A stretch of 64,000 nt of DNA from Flavobacteriaceae bacterium UBA3611 (lineage in GTDB: Bacteria; Bacteroidota; Bacteroidia; Flavobacteriales; Flavobacteriaceae): NCBI GenBank assembly GCA_002375495.1, contig DFLU01000004.1:1-64000 (forward strand), written 5' to 3'. The translations under genes were made by a program, and so were the position numbers. A model generated the notes under the pieces. That model saw only the letters and a program-made list of their open reading frames with translations. It did not search any database and was not told the origin of the DNA. Each line of letters starts with the position of its first letter. Within the stretch, counting starts at the first letter, position 1. Shown piece by piece: positions 33,571 to 43,600 of this stretch.

Positions 33571-36500
33571 TGTATCTCTATTTCATCAACAAAAACCCAA
33601 GCTTTGCCATCTAACGGGAAGCCTAGGTGCCAGGGGGGAAGCGCTCCCGCATTCTTTGCAACAATTTTTATATAGCGGGCACTGTAATTATTCATTTTAA
33701 AATTTGCTTGTTCAATTTTAATTGTGTCAGAGGGTTTTTTTGCATCAAAACGCACCACTGGCAATTGCTTGTAAAAATTTCTTGGGTTATCAGAAACATA
33801 ACATTCCACTTCCGTAGGCAAGAAAATCCAACTGCCCTGATCCTGTAAAAAACGTACTGAAATCGTTTCGATAGGGCGTACACTTCCAATATCTACAATG
33901 GCAACCACATCTTTATCTTGATATCCTTGCCAAGCACCCGTCCTAAAATCTTTAGCGCCCTTAATACCATCGATAAGCGCGTCGTTTCCACCTGCGTTGT
34001 ATTCGTTTGCAAATTGGGTTTCCAACGAAATACTCAAATTCGGATCAATTTTTTTAAACGCGGTAGTTAAAACACTACTCTTTTGGTCTTCTCGCTGTGA
34101 GAACGTACTCAACACGGCACTTTCTGTAATTTGAAATGGTCCCACATATTTTTCATAATCTTGGTCGTTCAGATTATAATAGATAGCCGTGTTTTCTTCG
34201 GAAACTTTAAGCGTAACGGTAGTGCTTTCTTTAAAAGCAACATTTCCTTCAGCAATAAAAGGGGAGCGCAACATGGTATGGTCGGTTATTTCCGTAGTAG
34301 GGACTTCCGAATCCTGTGTTCCCCATGCACTAGGGGTATTTGTCATCTCAAACTCTAAAACGCCTCCCGCCATGATTTCTTCATGGGTAAGGTAGGTTCT
34401 TGTTAAGGGTTCGCCATTGAGCAAGGCTGAAGCAATGAATTTGTTGATTTTTGATACCTCTGAAGCCAAAACCGTAAAGGTGTTTCCATTTTCTAAATTG
34501 ATGGTTGCCTTCCGAAACAAGGGTGCTCCAATGATATACTGATTGGCCCCTGGGGTAACGGGATAGAACCCTAACGAACTAAAAATATACCAAGCACTCA
34601 TCTGCCCGCAGTCTTCATTGCCTGATATTCCATCTGGTTGATTGGTGTACAGTTCTGTAAGAATCTGATGTACAAGTTCTTGGGTGCGTTGTGGTTTGTT
34701 TACAAAATTATAGAGGTACGCCATGTGGTGGCTGGGCTCATTACCATGAGCGTACTGGCCAATTAAGCCCGTGATATCTGCTTGGTTTCTTCCAGAAGTT
34801 TTGGATGTAGCACTAAAAAGTTGGTCTAGATGTGTTGCAAACTGTTCTTTGCCACCCATAAGGTGTATAAGTCCCGAAATATCTTGTGGGGCATACAAAC
34901 TGTATTGCCAAGCGTTGGCTTCTGTGTAATTAAAATTCACTTCAAAAGGATCGAACGGCCCAAACCAAGTATTGTTAAAACGCCCTTGGAAGAAATTGGT
35001 TTCAGGGTTGAATAGGTTCTTATAGTATTGCGCTCTTTGGCTGAATAATTTATAATCTTCAGTGTTACCCATTTTCTTCGCCATCTGCGCAATGGTCCAG
35101 TCGTCATAGGCATATTCTAAGGTTTTTGAAACACTTTCGCTTTCTTCTTCCACAGGAATAAATCCGAATTTTTGGTACGATTGCAACCCTAAATGCTGTT
35201 GGGTAGCACTGTGTTTCATTGCTTTTAGGGCCAATTCGGCATCAAATCCGCCAATACCCTTCAGGTACGCATCTGCAATCACAGGTACCCCGTGATAGCC
35301 TATCATACACCCCGTATAGTTAGCACTTAAGTCCCAAATGGGTAAAATACCGCCTTCGTTGTATTTGACGAGCATGGTTTGTATAAAATCTGTGGTACGT
35401 TCTTGCTCAATAATAGTATACAGCGGATGGGCAGCCCTGTACGTGTCCCACAAAGAGAACACGGTGTAATAGTTAAAATCGGTTGTTTGGTGAATCTCCA
35501 AGTCCATACCGCGGTAGCGACCGTCAACATCTTGATATAGGTTAGGCGCAATCATGGTGTGATATAAGGCAGTATAAAAATTGGTTTTGTAGTCTTCGTT
35601 GTCACTTTCAACCACAATTTTTTCCAGTTGCTTTTCCCAAGTTTGTTCGGCCTGCTCCTTTACTTGATCAAACGTTTTATTGCCGAGCTCTGTTTCTCTA
35701 TTTTTTTTAGCGCCTTCTGTATCTACTGCGGAAATTCCAACAGAAATATACACCGGCTCATTCGCTGGGTTTATAAATTGTAGTGCAATACGTCTGGCTC
35801 CTGGCATCCCAGTTTTTGGTGGAGATTGTAACATATCGTTGAAGGGGTGCGACGTTTTAATACTGAAAAACAGGCGTTGGTCGCTAGCCCAAGCCTCTGA
35901 ATGTCTGTATCCGCGTAGTTCAGTATCTGAAACCTTTTCAATTTTTGCATCCAATACTTTGTCGCGATGTATCAGGTCTAGAATGGCGATTTGGTTTTCG
36001 GCCGAAGGATATTCATATTTATGAAAACCCGCTCGTTCGGTCACCGTTAAGGAAACATCTATGTTGGTGTCGTCTAAGTGTACTTTATAAAATCCGGGGC
36101 TAGCTTCTTCATTATCATGAGAGAATTTTGATCCGTAACCAGCTTCGCCATCAGCGCCGTTGTTGAAGTTTATTTCATTGGTGGGCATCAATAAAACATC
36201 ACCATAATCGCTTACGCCCGTTCCGCTGAGGTGGGTATGAGAAAAACCATACATATAATCGTCGCTATAATGGTAGCCGCTACATCCGTCCCAACCGTCT
36301 AAGCGGGTATCTGGGCTCAATTGTACCATCCCAAAGGGCATAGTAGCACCCGGATAGGTGTGGCCGTGCCCTCCCGTGCCTATAAAAGTATTGACGTACG
36401 ATGTAAGTGATTGGTCTTTCTTGGCTAGCGTAACATTTGGAGGTGTAGTGCAACTAATGAGCAGGATACTAAGAAACAAGAAAGCAGCACTATTTTTCAT
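33567..36500 (-). CDS. GH92 alpha-mannosidase lipoprotein
   Basis: Ca-dependent inverting exo-alpha-mannosidase family, 977 aa. Lipoprotein signal ends FLSILLISC. The GH92 N-terminal domain begins YVNTFIGTGGHGHTYPGATMPFGMVQLSPD (given in part); the catalytic region shows GNEDCGQMSAWYIFSSLGFYPVTPG (given in part) and NEPSHHMAYLYN. A chitobiase-C-like domain (AIYYNLNDQDYEKYVGPF, about 745-800) and a discoidin/F5-8-type carbohydrate-binding domain (about 810-977) follow. It removes mannose from high-mannose or complex N-glycans at the cell surface. First gene of the operon with the glycosylasparaginase and permease. Confidence 0.93.
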   Translation of the reverse strand: MKNSAAFLFLSILLISCTTPPNVTLAKKDQSLTSYVNTFIGTGGHGHTYPGATMPFGMVQLSPDTRLDGWDGCSGYHYSDDYMYGFSHTHLSGTGVSDYGDVLLMPTNEINFNNGADGEAGYGSKFSHDNEEASPGFYKVHLDDTNIDVSLTVTERAGFHKYEYPSAENQIAILDLIHRDKVLDAKIEKVSDTELRGYRHSEAWASDQRLFFSIKTSHPFNDMLQSPPKTGMPGARRIALQFINPANEPVYISVGISAVDTEGAKKNRETELGNKTFDQVKEQAEQTWEKQLEKIVVESDNEDYKTNFYTALYHTMIAPNLYQDVDGRYRGMDLEIHQTTDFNYYTVFSLWDTYRAAHPLYTIIEQERTTDFIQTMLVKYNEGGILPIWDLSANYTGCMIGYHGVPVIADAYLKGIGGFDAELALKAMKHSATQQHLGLQSYQKFGFIPVEEESESVSKTLEYAYDDWTIAQMAKKMGNTEDYKLFSQRAQYYKNLFNPETNFFQGRFNNTWFGPFDPFEVNFNYTEANAWQYSLYAPQDISGLIHLMGGKEQFATHLDQLFSATSKTSGRNQADITGLIGQYAHGNEPSHHMAYLYNFVNKPQRTQELVHQILTELYTNQPDGISGNEDCGQMSAWYIFSSLGFYPVTPGANQYIIGAPLFRKATINLENGNTFTVLASEVSKINKFIASALLNGEPLTRTYLTHEEIMAGGVLEFEMTNTPSAWGTQDSEVPTTEITDHTMLRSPFIAEGNVAFKESTTVTLKVSEENTAIYYNLNDQDYEKYVGPFQITESAVLSTFSQREDQKSSVLTTAFKKIDPNLSISLETQFANEYNAGGNDALIDGIKGAKDFRTGAWQGYQDKDVVAIVDIGSVRPIETISVRFLQDQGSWIFLPTEVECYVSDNPRNFYKQLPVVRFDAKKPSDTIKIEQANFKMNNYSARYIKIVAKNAGALPPWHLGFPLDGKAWVFVDEIEIQ

Positions 36501-36617
36501 TCGGTTGTTTTGCGTGCTGAAAAGATACGAAAACCGTTAAAATAACGTGAATGATTTTCTAAGTAGCGTAAGGGGCGGTACTTTAGCAAATTATCATCTT
36601 GCCCTAATAATTGCTCT

Positions 36618-37844
36618 ATGCGTTGGATTATTTTTATTGCCATTTACGTTGCCATAGATGTCTATGCGTTTCAAGCGCTAAAAACGGTGACCAATAGCCG
36701 GTGGATTTACACTTTGTGGGTGCTCGTTTCAATAGGTTTGTTGGGCCTAGTTATTTATCAGTTGTCGCTTGCGGGTTCGTCCAGAACTATGAGTCCGGCT
36801 CGTATGTATACCTTCGGTTTTTTTTTGGCGGTTTTTGTACCAAAACTAGTTCTTATCCTCATCATGTTTGGAGAGGATATCGTGCGATTGTTCGTAGGTC
36901 TTTTTGCCAAAATAGGAGGGAATGAAGCTGGGTTTTATGTGCCTTCAAGAAGAAAGTTTATAAGTACCGTTGCGTTGGGGATTGCAGCGATTCCGTTTAC
37001 CTCTTTACTCTACGGAATGTACAAAGGAAAATACAATTATAAAGTTCTCAAGTATGCACTCGAGTTCGATGACCTTCCTGATGCTTTTGATGGGTATACC
37101 CTTACACAAATTAGTGATGTGCATAGCGGCAGTTTCGACAACAAAGAGAAAATTGCCTACGGGATTGACCTCATTAACGAGCAACAAAGTGATATCATTT
37201 TATTTACGGGCGATCTTGTAAATAATGTTGCCGAAGAAATGCTTCCGTGGAAAGATTTATTCGGTAGCTTGTCGGCTAAAGACGGTGTGTATTCTGTATT
37301 AGGTAACCATGATTATGGTGATTATGTTTCTTGGAATTCTGAAAGGGAAAAAGAACAGAACCTTTCAGATTTAAAGAACCTCCAAAAAGAAATGGGTTGG
37401 CGGTTGCTGCTAAATGAAAACGTCACACTAAACAGAAATAACGAAACCATCAAGCTCATCGGTATTGAGAATTGGGGTGCGGGAGGATTCAAAAAAGCGG
37501 GCGATCTCGAGATGGCTTGCGAAGGTTGTGACACAACCGATTTTAAGATTTTAATGAGCCATGACCCGTCGCATTGGCAGGAACAAGTAAAGAACAACGA
37601 CAAGAACATACAACTTACCCTAAGTGGCCATACCCACGGGATGCAATTTGGTATTGAAATCCCAGGTTGGTTCAAATGGAGTCCCGTAAAATACCGCTAT
37701 GAAAATTGGGCAGGAATTTATGAGGAAATGGGGCGTTACATCAATGTGAATAGGGGGTTTGGCTATCTTGGGTATCCAGGACGCGTCGGGATTTGGCCAG
37801 AAGTTACCGTAATCACCTTAAAAAAGAAGCCGAAAACGGCGTAA
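36618..37844 (+). CDS. Membrane-anchored metallophosphoesterase
   Basis: Protein of 408 aa: four N-terminal membrane helices (about 1-140) then a calcineurin-like phosphoesterase domain with all metal motifs, QISDVHSG, GDLVNN, GNHDYG and SGHTHGMQFG. The layout matches YkuE/YaeI-type enzymes; some of these hydrolyse UDP-diacylglucosamine or other phosphodiesters at membranes. The substrate is not clear here. It is divergent from the mannosidase operon, 117 bp away. Confidence 0.9.
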   Translation: MRWIIFIAIYVAIDVYAFQALKTVTNSRWIYTLWVLVSIGLLGLVIYQLSLAGSSRTMSPARMYTFGFFLAVFVPKLVLILIMFGEDIVRLFVGLFAKIGGNEAGFYVPSRRKFISTVALGIAAIPFTSLLYGMYKGKYNYKVLKYALEFDDLPDAFDGYTLTQISDVHSGSFDNKEKIAYGIDLINEQQSDIILFTGDLVNNVAEEMLPWKDLFGSLSAKDGVYSVLGNHDYGDYVSWNSEREKEQNLSDLKNLQKEMGWRLLLNENVTLNRNNETIKLIGIENWGAGGFKKAGDLEMACEGCDTTDFKILMSHDPSHWQEQVKNNDKNIQLTLSGHTHGMQFGIEIPGWFKWSPVKYRYENWAGIYEEMGRYINVNRGFGYLGYPGRVGIWPEVTVITLKKKPKTA

Positions 37845-37846
37845 TG

Positions 37847-37876
37847 CTTGCTATTCAGGCATAAATGTTATATTTG
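37847..37876 (+). promoter_or_regulatory. Promoter of the thioredoxin-like gene
   Basis: CTTG (37847-37850), 18 nt, then TATATTTG (37869-37876), a full match to TAnnTTTG, 22 nt before the ATG at 37899. It begins immediately after the metallophosphoesterase stop. Confidence 0.6.
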
Positions 37877-37898
37877 TAAAACTAATACTTCAATCACT

Positions 37899-38195
37899 AT
37901 GTCCAAATTTGGAGAATTAATTGAAACCCAAGTGCCCGTTTTGTTAGATTTCTATGCAGAGTGGGACGAAGCCTGCAAAGGCATGCACGCTGTACTACGT
38001 GACGTAGCTGCTGCATTAGGCGATAAAGCACGCGTTATAAAAATCGACGTCGAGAAAAACAACGAACTCGCTGAAGCCCTTCGAGTAAAGGGGTTGCCCA
38101 CTTTAATGATCTACAAAAATGGTGAGATGAAATGGCGCCAGAGTGGGGAGCAAGATGCCAATACCTTAATTGGTTTGGTGAAGGAGTATGTCTAA
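37899..38195 (+). CDS. Atypical thioredoxin-like protein
   Basis: Thioredoxin fold of 98 aa from the ATG at 37899; upstream TTG/ATG codons fall in the promoter. The trademark WCGPCK is WDEACKGM here: the N-terminal nucleophilic Cys is Asp and only the second Cys remains. Other Trx features are kept (VLLDFYAEW before it, KVDVEKN-like IKIDVEKNNELAE, cis-Pro loop GLPTLMIYKNG). It cannot do ordinary dithiol exchange; a monothiol, chaperone or binding role is more likely. Cytoplasmic, single-gene transcript. Confidence 0.82.
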   Translation: MSKFGELIETQVPVLLDFYAEWDEACKGMHAVLRDVAAALGDKARVIKIDVEKNNELAEALRVKGLPTLMIYKNGEMKWRQSGEQDANTLIGLVKEYV

Positions 38196-38495
38196 TACTT
38201 ATTTCTTATAAACGATTTTTTTGTGGTTCAATAGGCCAGATATTTGACCAGAGTTGTTAAAAAAATCAATCATTCTATTTCTGCAGCTTTCAAGTGTTTT
38301 TTCGTAACGTTCTGTGAGACAGAATCTTTTAAATTTATCATTTTTTTGAGTCACCAAAAAGTGTTAAAATTCCTACATTGCGGTTGTTTTTTTACGATGA
38401 AATACTTATTTTAAAGGCAAACTATATATTTTCGCGCATTCATAACACATTATGTTTCGAATTTATATAAATCTTTAACCTTACAACCCCAAACT
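38196..38495. other. 300-bp AT-rich intergenic region
   Basis: No ORF of note. A small hairpin (TTCTGT, loop GAG, ACAGAA, 38310-38324) followed by TCTTTT could be a weak terminator, and TATTTTCG at 38427-38434 is a near match to the -7 box for the next gene, leaving a 5' leader of about 60 nt. Confidence 0.4.
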
Positions 38496-39971
38496 ATGAA
38501 ACTTAGAATTACAATCGTGGCTTTGTTGCTATGCAGCGTAGCAATGGCCCAAGTAGGAATTGGAACGACGACTCCAGAACCATCCTCTATTTTAGACATT
38601 AGCTCAGAAGAACAAGGGCTTCTCGCTCCTAGAATGACCACTGCCCAAAGAAACGCAATTACCACGCCAGCCAATAGCCTGTTGGTGTTTGATACTACCT
38701 TAGATGCATTTTATTACTATAATACTGCAACTACCTCTTGGTTGCCGCTTTCATCTGGTGCTGCCGAACGGAATAATTTTAAACTGGTAAAATCTGCTGC
38801 TGACTTAGCACCTGAACTAGCAGCCGGAGGCGGTTCAAGTTATCTCCTAGATGAAAATACCTATTACGAAATAAATGGAACTATTGCCCTTACCGCACCG
38901 ATAGACTTAAACAATGCATACGTTGCTGGACTCGATGCAGGCGAAGATGTACTTAGCTTTTCAGGAGGTACTATTTTTCAAGGAAATACGGGAGGAAGTA
39001 TCAGAAATGTAACATTAGTGGGGGCAAGAGCTTTTGCAATAAGTGGCTCAGGACTGACTGGCAACACAAGTTTATTGGTTCAAAACACAATTATTAATGG
39101 GATGACAACTAATGTTGGAACCATATCGAACATTGGTCTTTATTTTGGAAATATTATCCAATTTATCAATAACACGAATGGGATTACCTACAGTAATATT
39201 GGCAACTTATTGCTGAATAACCAAGCTTGGTTAGATAGTAATAATGGGACTTTTGAAACTTTGACAGGGACTTTCGGATTGGTTGAAAAGGTAAGTGGGT
39301 TTAGTACTGTTAATGGAAGTGACGTGGCGTTCGATGTAAGTTCAAATCCAGCGGTTGGAAATGGCGTTCTATCAGGGACCGCTTTCTCCGGTACAACAAC
39401 CGCACCTTCCGGATACATTAATCGATATACGACAGGTTCTTATCCAGGATTTAGCTTTACAAATAGCTGGAGCGTTAATTGTCCTGGTATCCCAAGAGAA
39501 AACGATGATGTGGCTTCAGGAAATATTTATTATAATGGTACAATTACGACTGGTTTTGTTCAAAGTGTTCCAAACAACAATGCCTTTAACCTGACTGGAA
39601 CGAGCCCTAATTTTAATACGACAACAGCAGTAAACCTGTTTAGAGTTACATCCCCACAGAGCAATCGTTTACAGTACGTAGGAAAAAAAACGAGAACTTT
39701 TCAGATAAATGCAGCACTATCTGTTCGTGGTAATAGTGGCTCAGGCGATTATTACGCCTTTTTTATAAGAAAAAATGGTGCTGGTGGAAGTTCTTTAATT
39801 GAAACTAATAGTTTAATGAGAGTCAATAGTACTGCAGATATTTCAAGTAATTCAATTTCAGGTACGGTAGAATTGGCTCCAAACGAGTACATTGAGATTT
39901 GGGGACAAAGGTTGGTTGGCAGCGGGACGACTTCAATCACTGTTTTCTCTCTTAATTTATCTATGAAATAA
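38496..39971 (+). CDS. Secreted surface protein with GIGTTTP-type N-terminus
   Basis: Protein of 491 aa with signal peptide MKLRITIVALLLCSVAMAQ, then VGIGTTTPEPSSILDISS and GLLAPRMTTAQRNAIT, an N-terminal module very common in flavobacterial surface and phage-tail-fibre-like proteins. The middle (about 100-300) has repeated Asn/Gly/Thr-rich beta-strands suggesting a beta-helix, and the C-terminus (about 385-491) is another beta domain (TRTFQINAALSVRG...). I see no T9SS C-terminal sorting domain. Function unknown; the low-complexity Asn/Thr composition differs from its neighbours. Its 3' end overlaps the convergent deacetylase gene by 15 bp. Confidence 0.75.
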   Translation: MKLRITIVALLLCSVAMAQVGIGTTTPEPSSILDISSEEQGLLAPRMTTAQRNAITTPANSLLVFDTTLDAFYYYNTATTSWLPLSSGAAERNNFKLVKSAADLAPELAAGGGSSYLLDENTYYEINGTIALTAPIDLNNAYVAGLDAGEDVLSFSGGTIFQGNTGGSIRNVTLVGARAFAISGSGLTGNTSLLVQNTIINGMTTNVGTISNIGLYFGNIIQFINNTNGITYSNIGNLLLNNQAWLDSNNGTFETLTGTFGLVEKVSGFSTVNGSDVAFDVSSNPAVGNGVLSGTAFSGTTTAPSGYINRYTTGSYPGFSFTNSWSVNCPGIPRENDDVASGNIYYNGTITTGFVQSVPNNNAFNLTGTSPNFNTTTAVNLFRVTSPQSNRLQYVGKKTRTFQINAALSVRGNSGSGDYYAFFIRKNGAGGSSLIETNSLMRVNSTADISSNSISGTVELAPNEYIEIWGQRLVGSGTTSITVFSLNLSMK

Positions 39972-40607
39972 TCCATTTAAATTAAGATTTCTATTTTTTA
40001 AGCTATCCAAAACCTTCGGTAATACATATCGAAGGTTTTTTTCTGCTTTTAAACTATCGTGGAACACTACCACACTCCCTTTTTTGATGTTTTGAAGCAC
40101 ATTTTGTAAGCATTTTTCTTCGGAAATATCCACATCGAAATCGGCGCTAAGTACATCCCACATCACGATTTGGTATCCCTTGTCTTGCAATCTTTTGGCT
40201 TGTGCGGCAGTAATTCTTCCGTAGGGCGGGCGGAAGAGGGTATTTTTGACGTTGCTGTCTTGATTGCTCAGCATCTCATCCTCACACTTTTCTACATCTG
40301 CTATATAATCTTCTATCGAAGTTTCAGTCCCTCTCAAGTGATGAAACGTATGGTTTCCCACCGAATGTCCTTCGGCAAGTATTTGTTTATACACTTCAGG
40401 ATGTTTGCGAATATTGTCACCAATACAGAAAAAGGTAGCTTTTGCATCGTATTTCCGAAGTACTTCAAGCACCCAAGGTGTCACTTCAGGAATGGGACCA
40501 TCGTCAAAAGTGAGATATACATTCGGCTCTTTTCGTGAAAACGCCCAAACCCGCCGTGGGAATATCCACTGCACAAGTTTGGGCATTTTCACCAAATAAG
40601 GTTTCAA
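39957..40607 (-). CDS. NodB-type polysaccharide deacetylase
   Basis: CE4 metal-dependent deacetylase fold, 216 aa (or 209 from the second ATG at 40586). Motifs are complete: TFDDGP (catalytic base Asp and metal Asp), GNHTFHH (metal His pair), RPPYGR, WDVLSADF and a final VVFHDS (catalytic His). No signal peptide is evident. It could act on N-acetylated glycans such as peptidoglycan or a polysaccharide. It follows the DUF2723 gene by 6 bp and is probably co-transcribed with it. Confidence 0.88.
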   Translation of the reverse strand: MKPYLVKMPKLVQWIFPRRVWAFSRKEPNVYLTFDDGPIPEVTPWVLEVLRKYDAKATFFCIGDNIRKHPEVYKQILAEGHSVGNHTFHHLRGTETSIEDYIADVEKCEDEMLSNQDSNVKNTLFRPPYGRITAAQAKRLQDKGYQIVMWDVLSADFDVDISEEKCLQNVLQNIKKGSVVVFHDSLKAEKNLRYVLPKVLDSLKNRNLNLNGLFHR

Positions 40608-40613
40608 AGTGTA

Positions 40614-43600
40614 TTACAATTCGGGTTCTACATCGGTATTGTCTTGCACTACCGTATCTATTGGGAGGTCGAGCGCATTTTCGATTTCCCGATCTGTTGG
40701 CAGGTCTTCATCCATATCCATACCTTCTTCTTCAGAATAAAAGTGACGGAACAACTTTAGATAATCATTAAACTTATTTGCTTCTGGCCGTGCAAACGAC
40801 TCCTCATCCATCACAATCAGTATATCTACCAATCCGCGATATTTTTCCATATCGCTAATAATCTCATCGGCAATCATAAATTGTCGTTTCACCTTCATTC
40901 CGCTGTAATACAACAACTTTTCTTGATATATTTTAACGACCTGCTGATATAAGTTGCGGGCCTTGTCCCTTTTGTCTAATTCGTAATATCCTAAAACGTA
41001 GGGTTCTAACAGCGAGTAATACCCAAAGTCGTCTACGGGCATTTTCTCCATGGCAAGATCTAAAATGTCTTCAGCTTTTTCCATCTCATCTTCATTCATC
41101 AAAGCTTCCGCCAAGCGAGCTAAGTTACTGCGGTAGGTGATACCATTACGTCGTGTTTCGGTATCGTGGTAGATGTCTGGGCTGCCACTATTCCCCCAAT
41201 CAAAATTCATCACAATATCGTACATCTTTTCAGCATCTACACGTCCCATATCAAACGGATTTCCTTTGTCAACTGGAGTTCTTATGGGTACCAGTTTGTA
41301 AGTAACACCTTCCAGTTGTAGGTAATCTTTCATCCAGATATAATCGTCGTCACCAAAGCTACCGCCACTAAAATAGATAGGGCGTTCCCAATTGTTATTT
41401 GCAATTACATCCAACATCATCATTCTATTTTTATAGATAATGTTCCCTTTCAAATTGATATCGATATACGGAACAATCTTATCGGCATCTTTTTGTGCAA
41501 CAATGCCGTTGCGTAGCACGGCTTCTTTATCTACCGGAATTCGAATAATTTTACTCGGGAAGGTGTGCGCCCATTGGTTGCTTTCTAGCTCGACCATGGT
41601 CACCGGATTGTCACTGGCTACCCAGTTCATCCAAGTTTTAATATCGATGGTATCTTCTTTTGTCTCTTGGTAATACAAGAAATCACGAGTTCCAAAACGG
41701 TATTTGTCATGCGTGAGTTGCGAAGGTATGGGGTCACTTTCGAACGCCTTCTTCTTCATATCATCGATATACCAATCTGTTGCAAATAAACTTGTATTCA
41801 CAATACGCACATCTTGGCGGTAGCCTTCAATATTTTGGGCATACCAGAGGGCAAAGGTGTCATTATCTCCAATGGTGAATAATATGGCATTCTCATCGCA
41901 CGAATCGAGATACATTTTACCCATGCTATTGGCTGTGTAACGATCTGACCTGTCGTGGTCATCCCAATTTTGGTACGCCAATATAACGGGAGAGGCCACC
42001 ATGGTAACACCAACTACCAATGGTATCGCAATCTTTGGAGTGATGTATTCTTTCAGCATTTCATACAGCGCGTACACCCCAAAACCAATCCACATTGCAA
42101 ACACGTAAAATGACCCTACCAAGGCGTAGTCCCGCTCGCGCGGTTCAAAAGGGCGTTCATTCAGATATACTTTCAGGGCAAGGCCGGTAAATAGGAAAAG
42201 CACCAACAGCACCCAAAATGTTTTCATGTCGTTTTTAAAATGGAATACAATTCCCAAGACCCCTAAAATTAGTGGCAGGAAATAGTAGGTATTACGGGCT
42301 TTGTTATACTTCACATCGCTAGGCAAGTTATCTTGCGATCCTAGGCGTAATTCGTCTATAAAGTCGATACCACTTAGCCAATTTCCGTGAAGGTCGTCTA
42401 ACTCTCCTTGTACGTCGTCTTGTCTTCCGGTGAAATTCCACATAAAATAGCGCCAATACATATACCCGAATTGAAACTCGAACATATAGCTAAGGTTCTC
42501 CAAAAGAGTAGGAGGTTCGATGTCAAAGAACTGTCCATAGGTTTGTAAAAAGTCGTTGTATTCTTTCTTGTCTACCTGTCCTTCCTTAAACGCCTGTTTA
42601 AAATTTGCCACGGCTTCAACGAGTCGTGGTTCGCTTCGGTAATCAGACTTTATGGTAAAATCTAACCCATCAGTATATTCAAGATAATTAGCGTTGTGTT
42701 CTGGACTCCACATACGTGGAAAGATAACTTTATGCGAATCATCTAGGTTTTGGCTCGCATTTTCGTAGTTGTTTACGATAATGTATTTGCCCGTAGTTTC
42801 GTCTTTTTCATACTTTGGCTTGTCGTCTTTATACGGATTTTCAGGATCGAGCCCAGCATACATTTCCGTAAAGAGCGGCCCATAAAATAGGTGGGTTTCT
42901 GGATATTGTTCCCTATTGTAATAGGCCAACAATTCCCTAGCATTATTCGGGTTGTTTTCATTAATCACCGTTCCGGCATTGGCGCGAATAGGAAGCATTA
43001 GCCAACTAGAAAACCCAATGAATATAAATAATACACACAGTAAGAGTGTGTTTACTTGTCCCAAATTTTTTCTACGTGTATAGCGCAAGCCGAAATAGAA
43101 CAAGGCGATAAACAAAATTCCTGCAATGATCGTTCCCGAATTAAAGGGCATGCCCAGAGAGTTTACAAAGAACAGTTCAAACCCGCTAAAGAGTTTCATG
43201 GTGTAGGGTAGCAGCAGTTTAAAAATAAATAACAAAATGGCTACTGTAACTAGGTTGGCAATGATAAAGTTTTTAAGGGTAATGGTTTTGTAATTTTTGA
43301 AATAGTACAAGAAACCCATAGCTGGAATGGCCAATAACCCCATAAAGTGTATTCCGAAAGAAAGCCCTACAATAAAGGCGATTAGGATAAGCCATCGGTC
43401 TCCTCGAGGGGTGTTCATCTCACGTTCCCAACGCAATGCACAATAAAAAAGAATGGAAAGTATACAGGCAGCCGAGGCATATACTTCGGCTTCAACAGCG
43501 TTGTACCAAAAACTATCAGTAAAAGCAAATGAAAGCGAACCTACTGCTGCACTTCCCAATATTGCGATGAATGTATTTTTAGTTAGTTCTTGGTGTTTGC

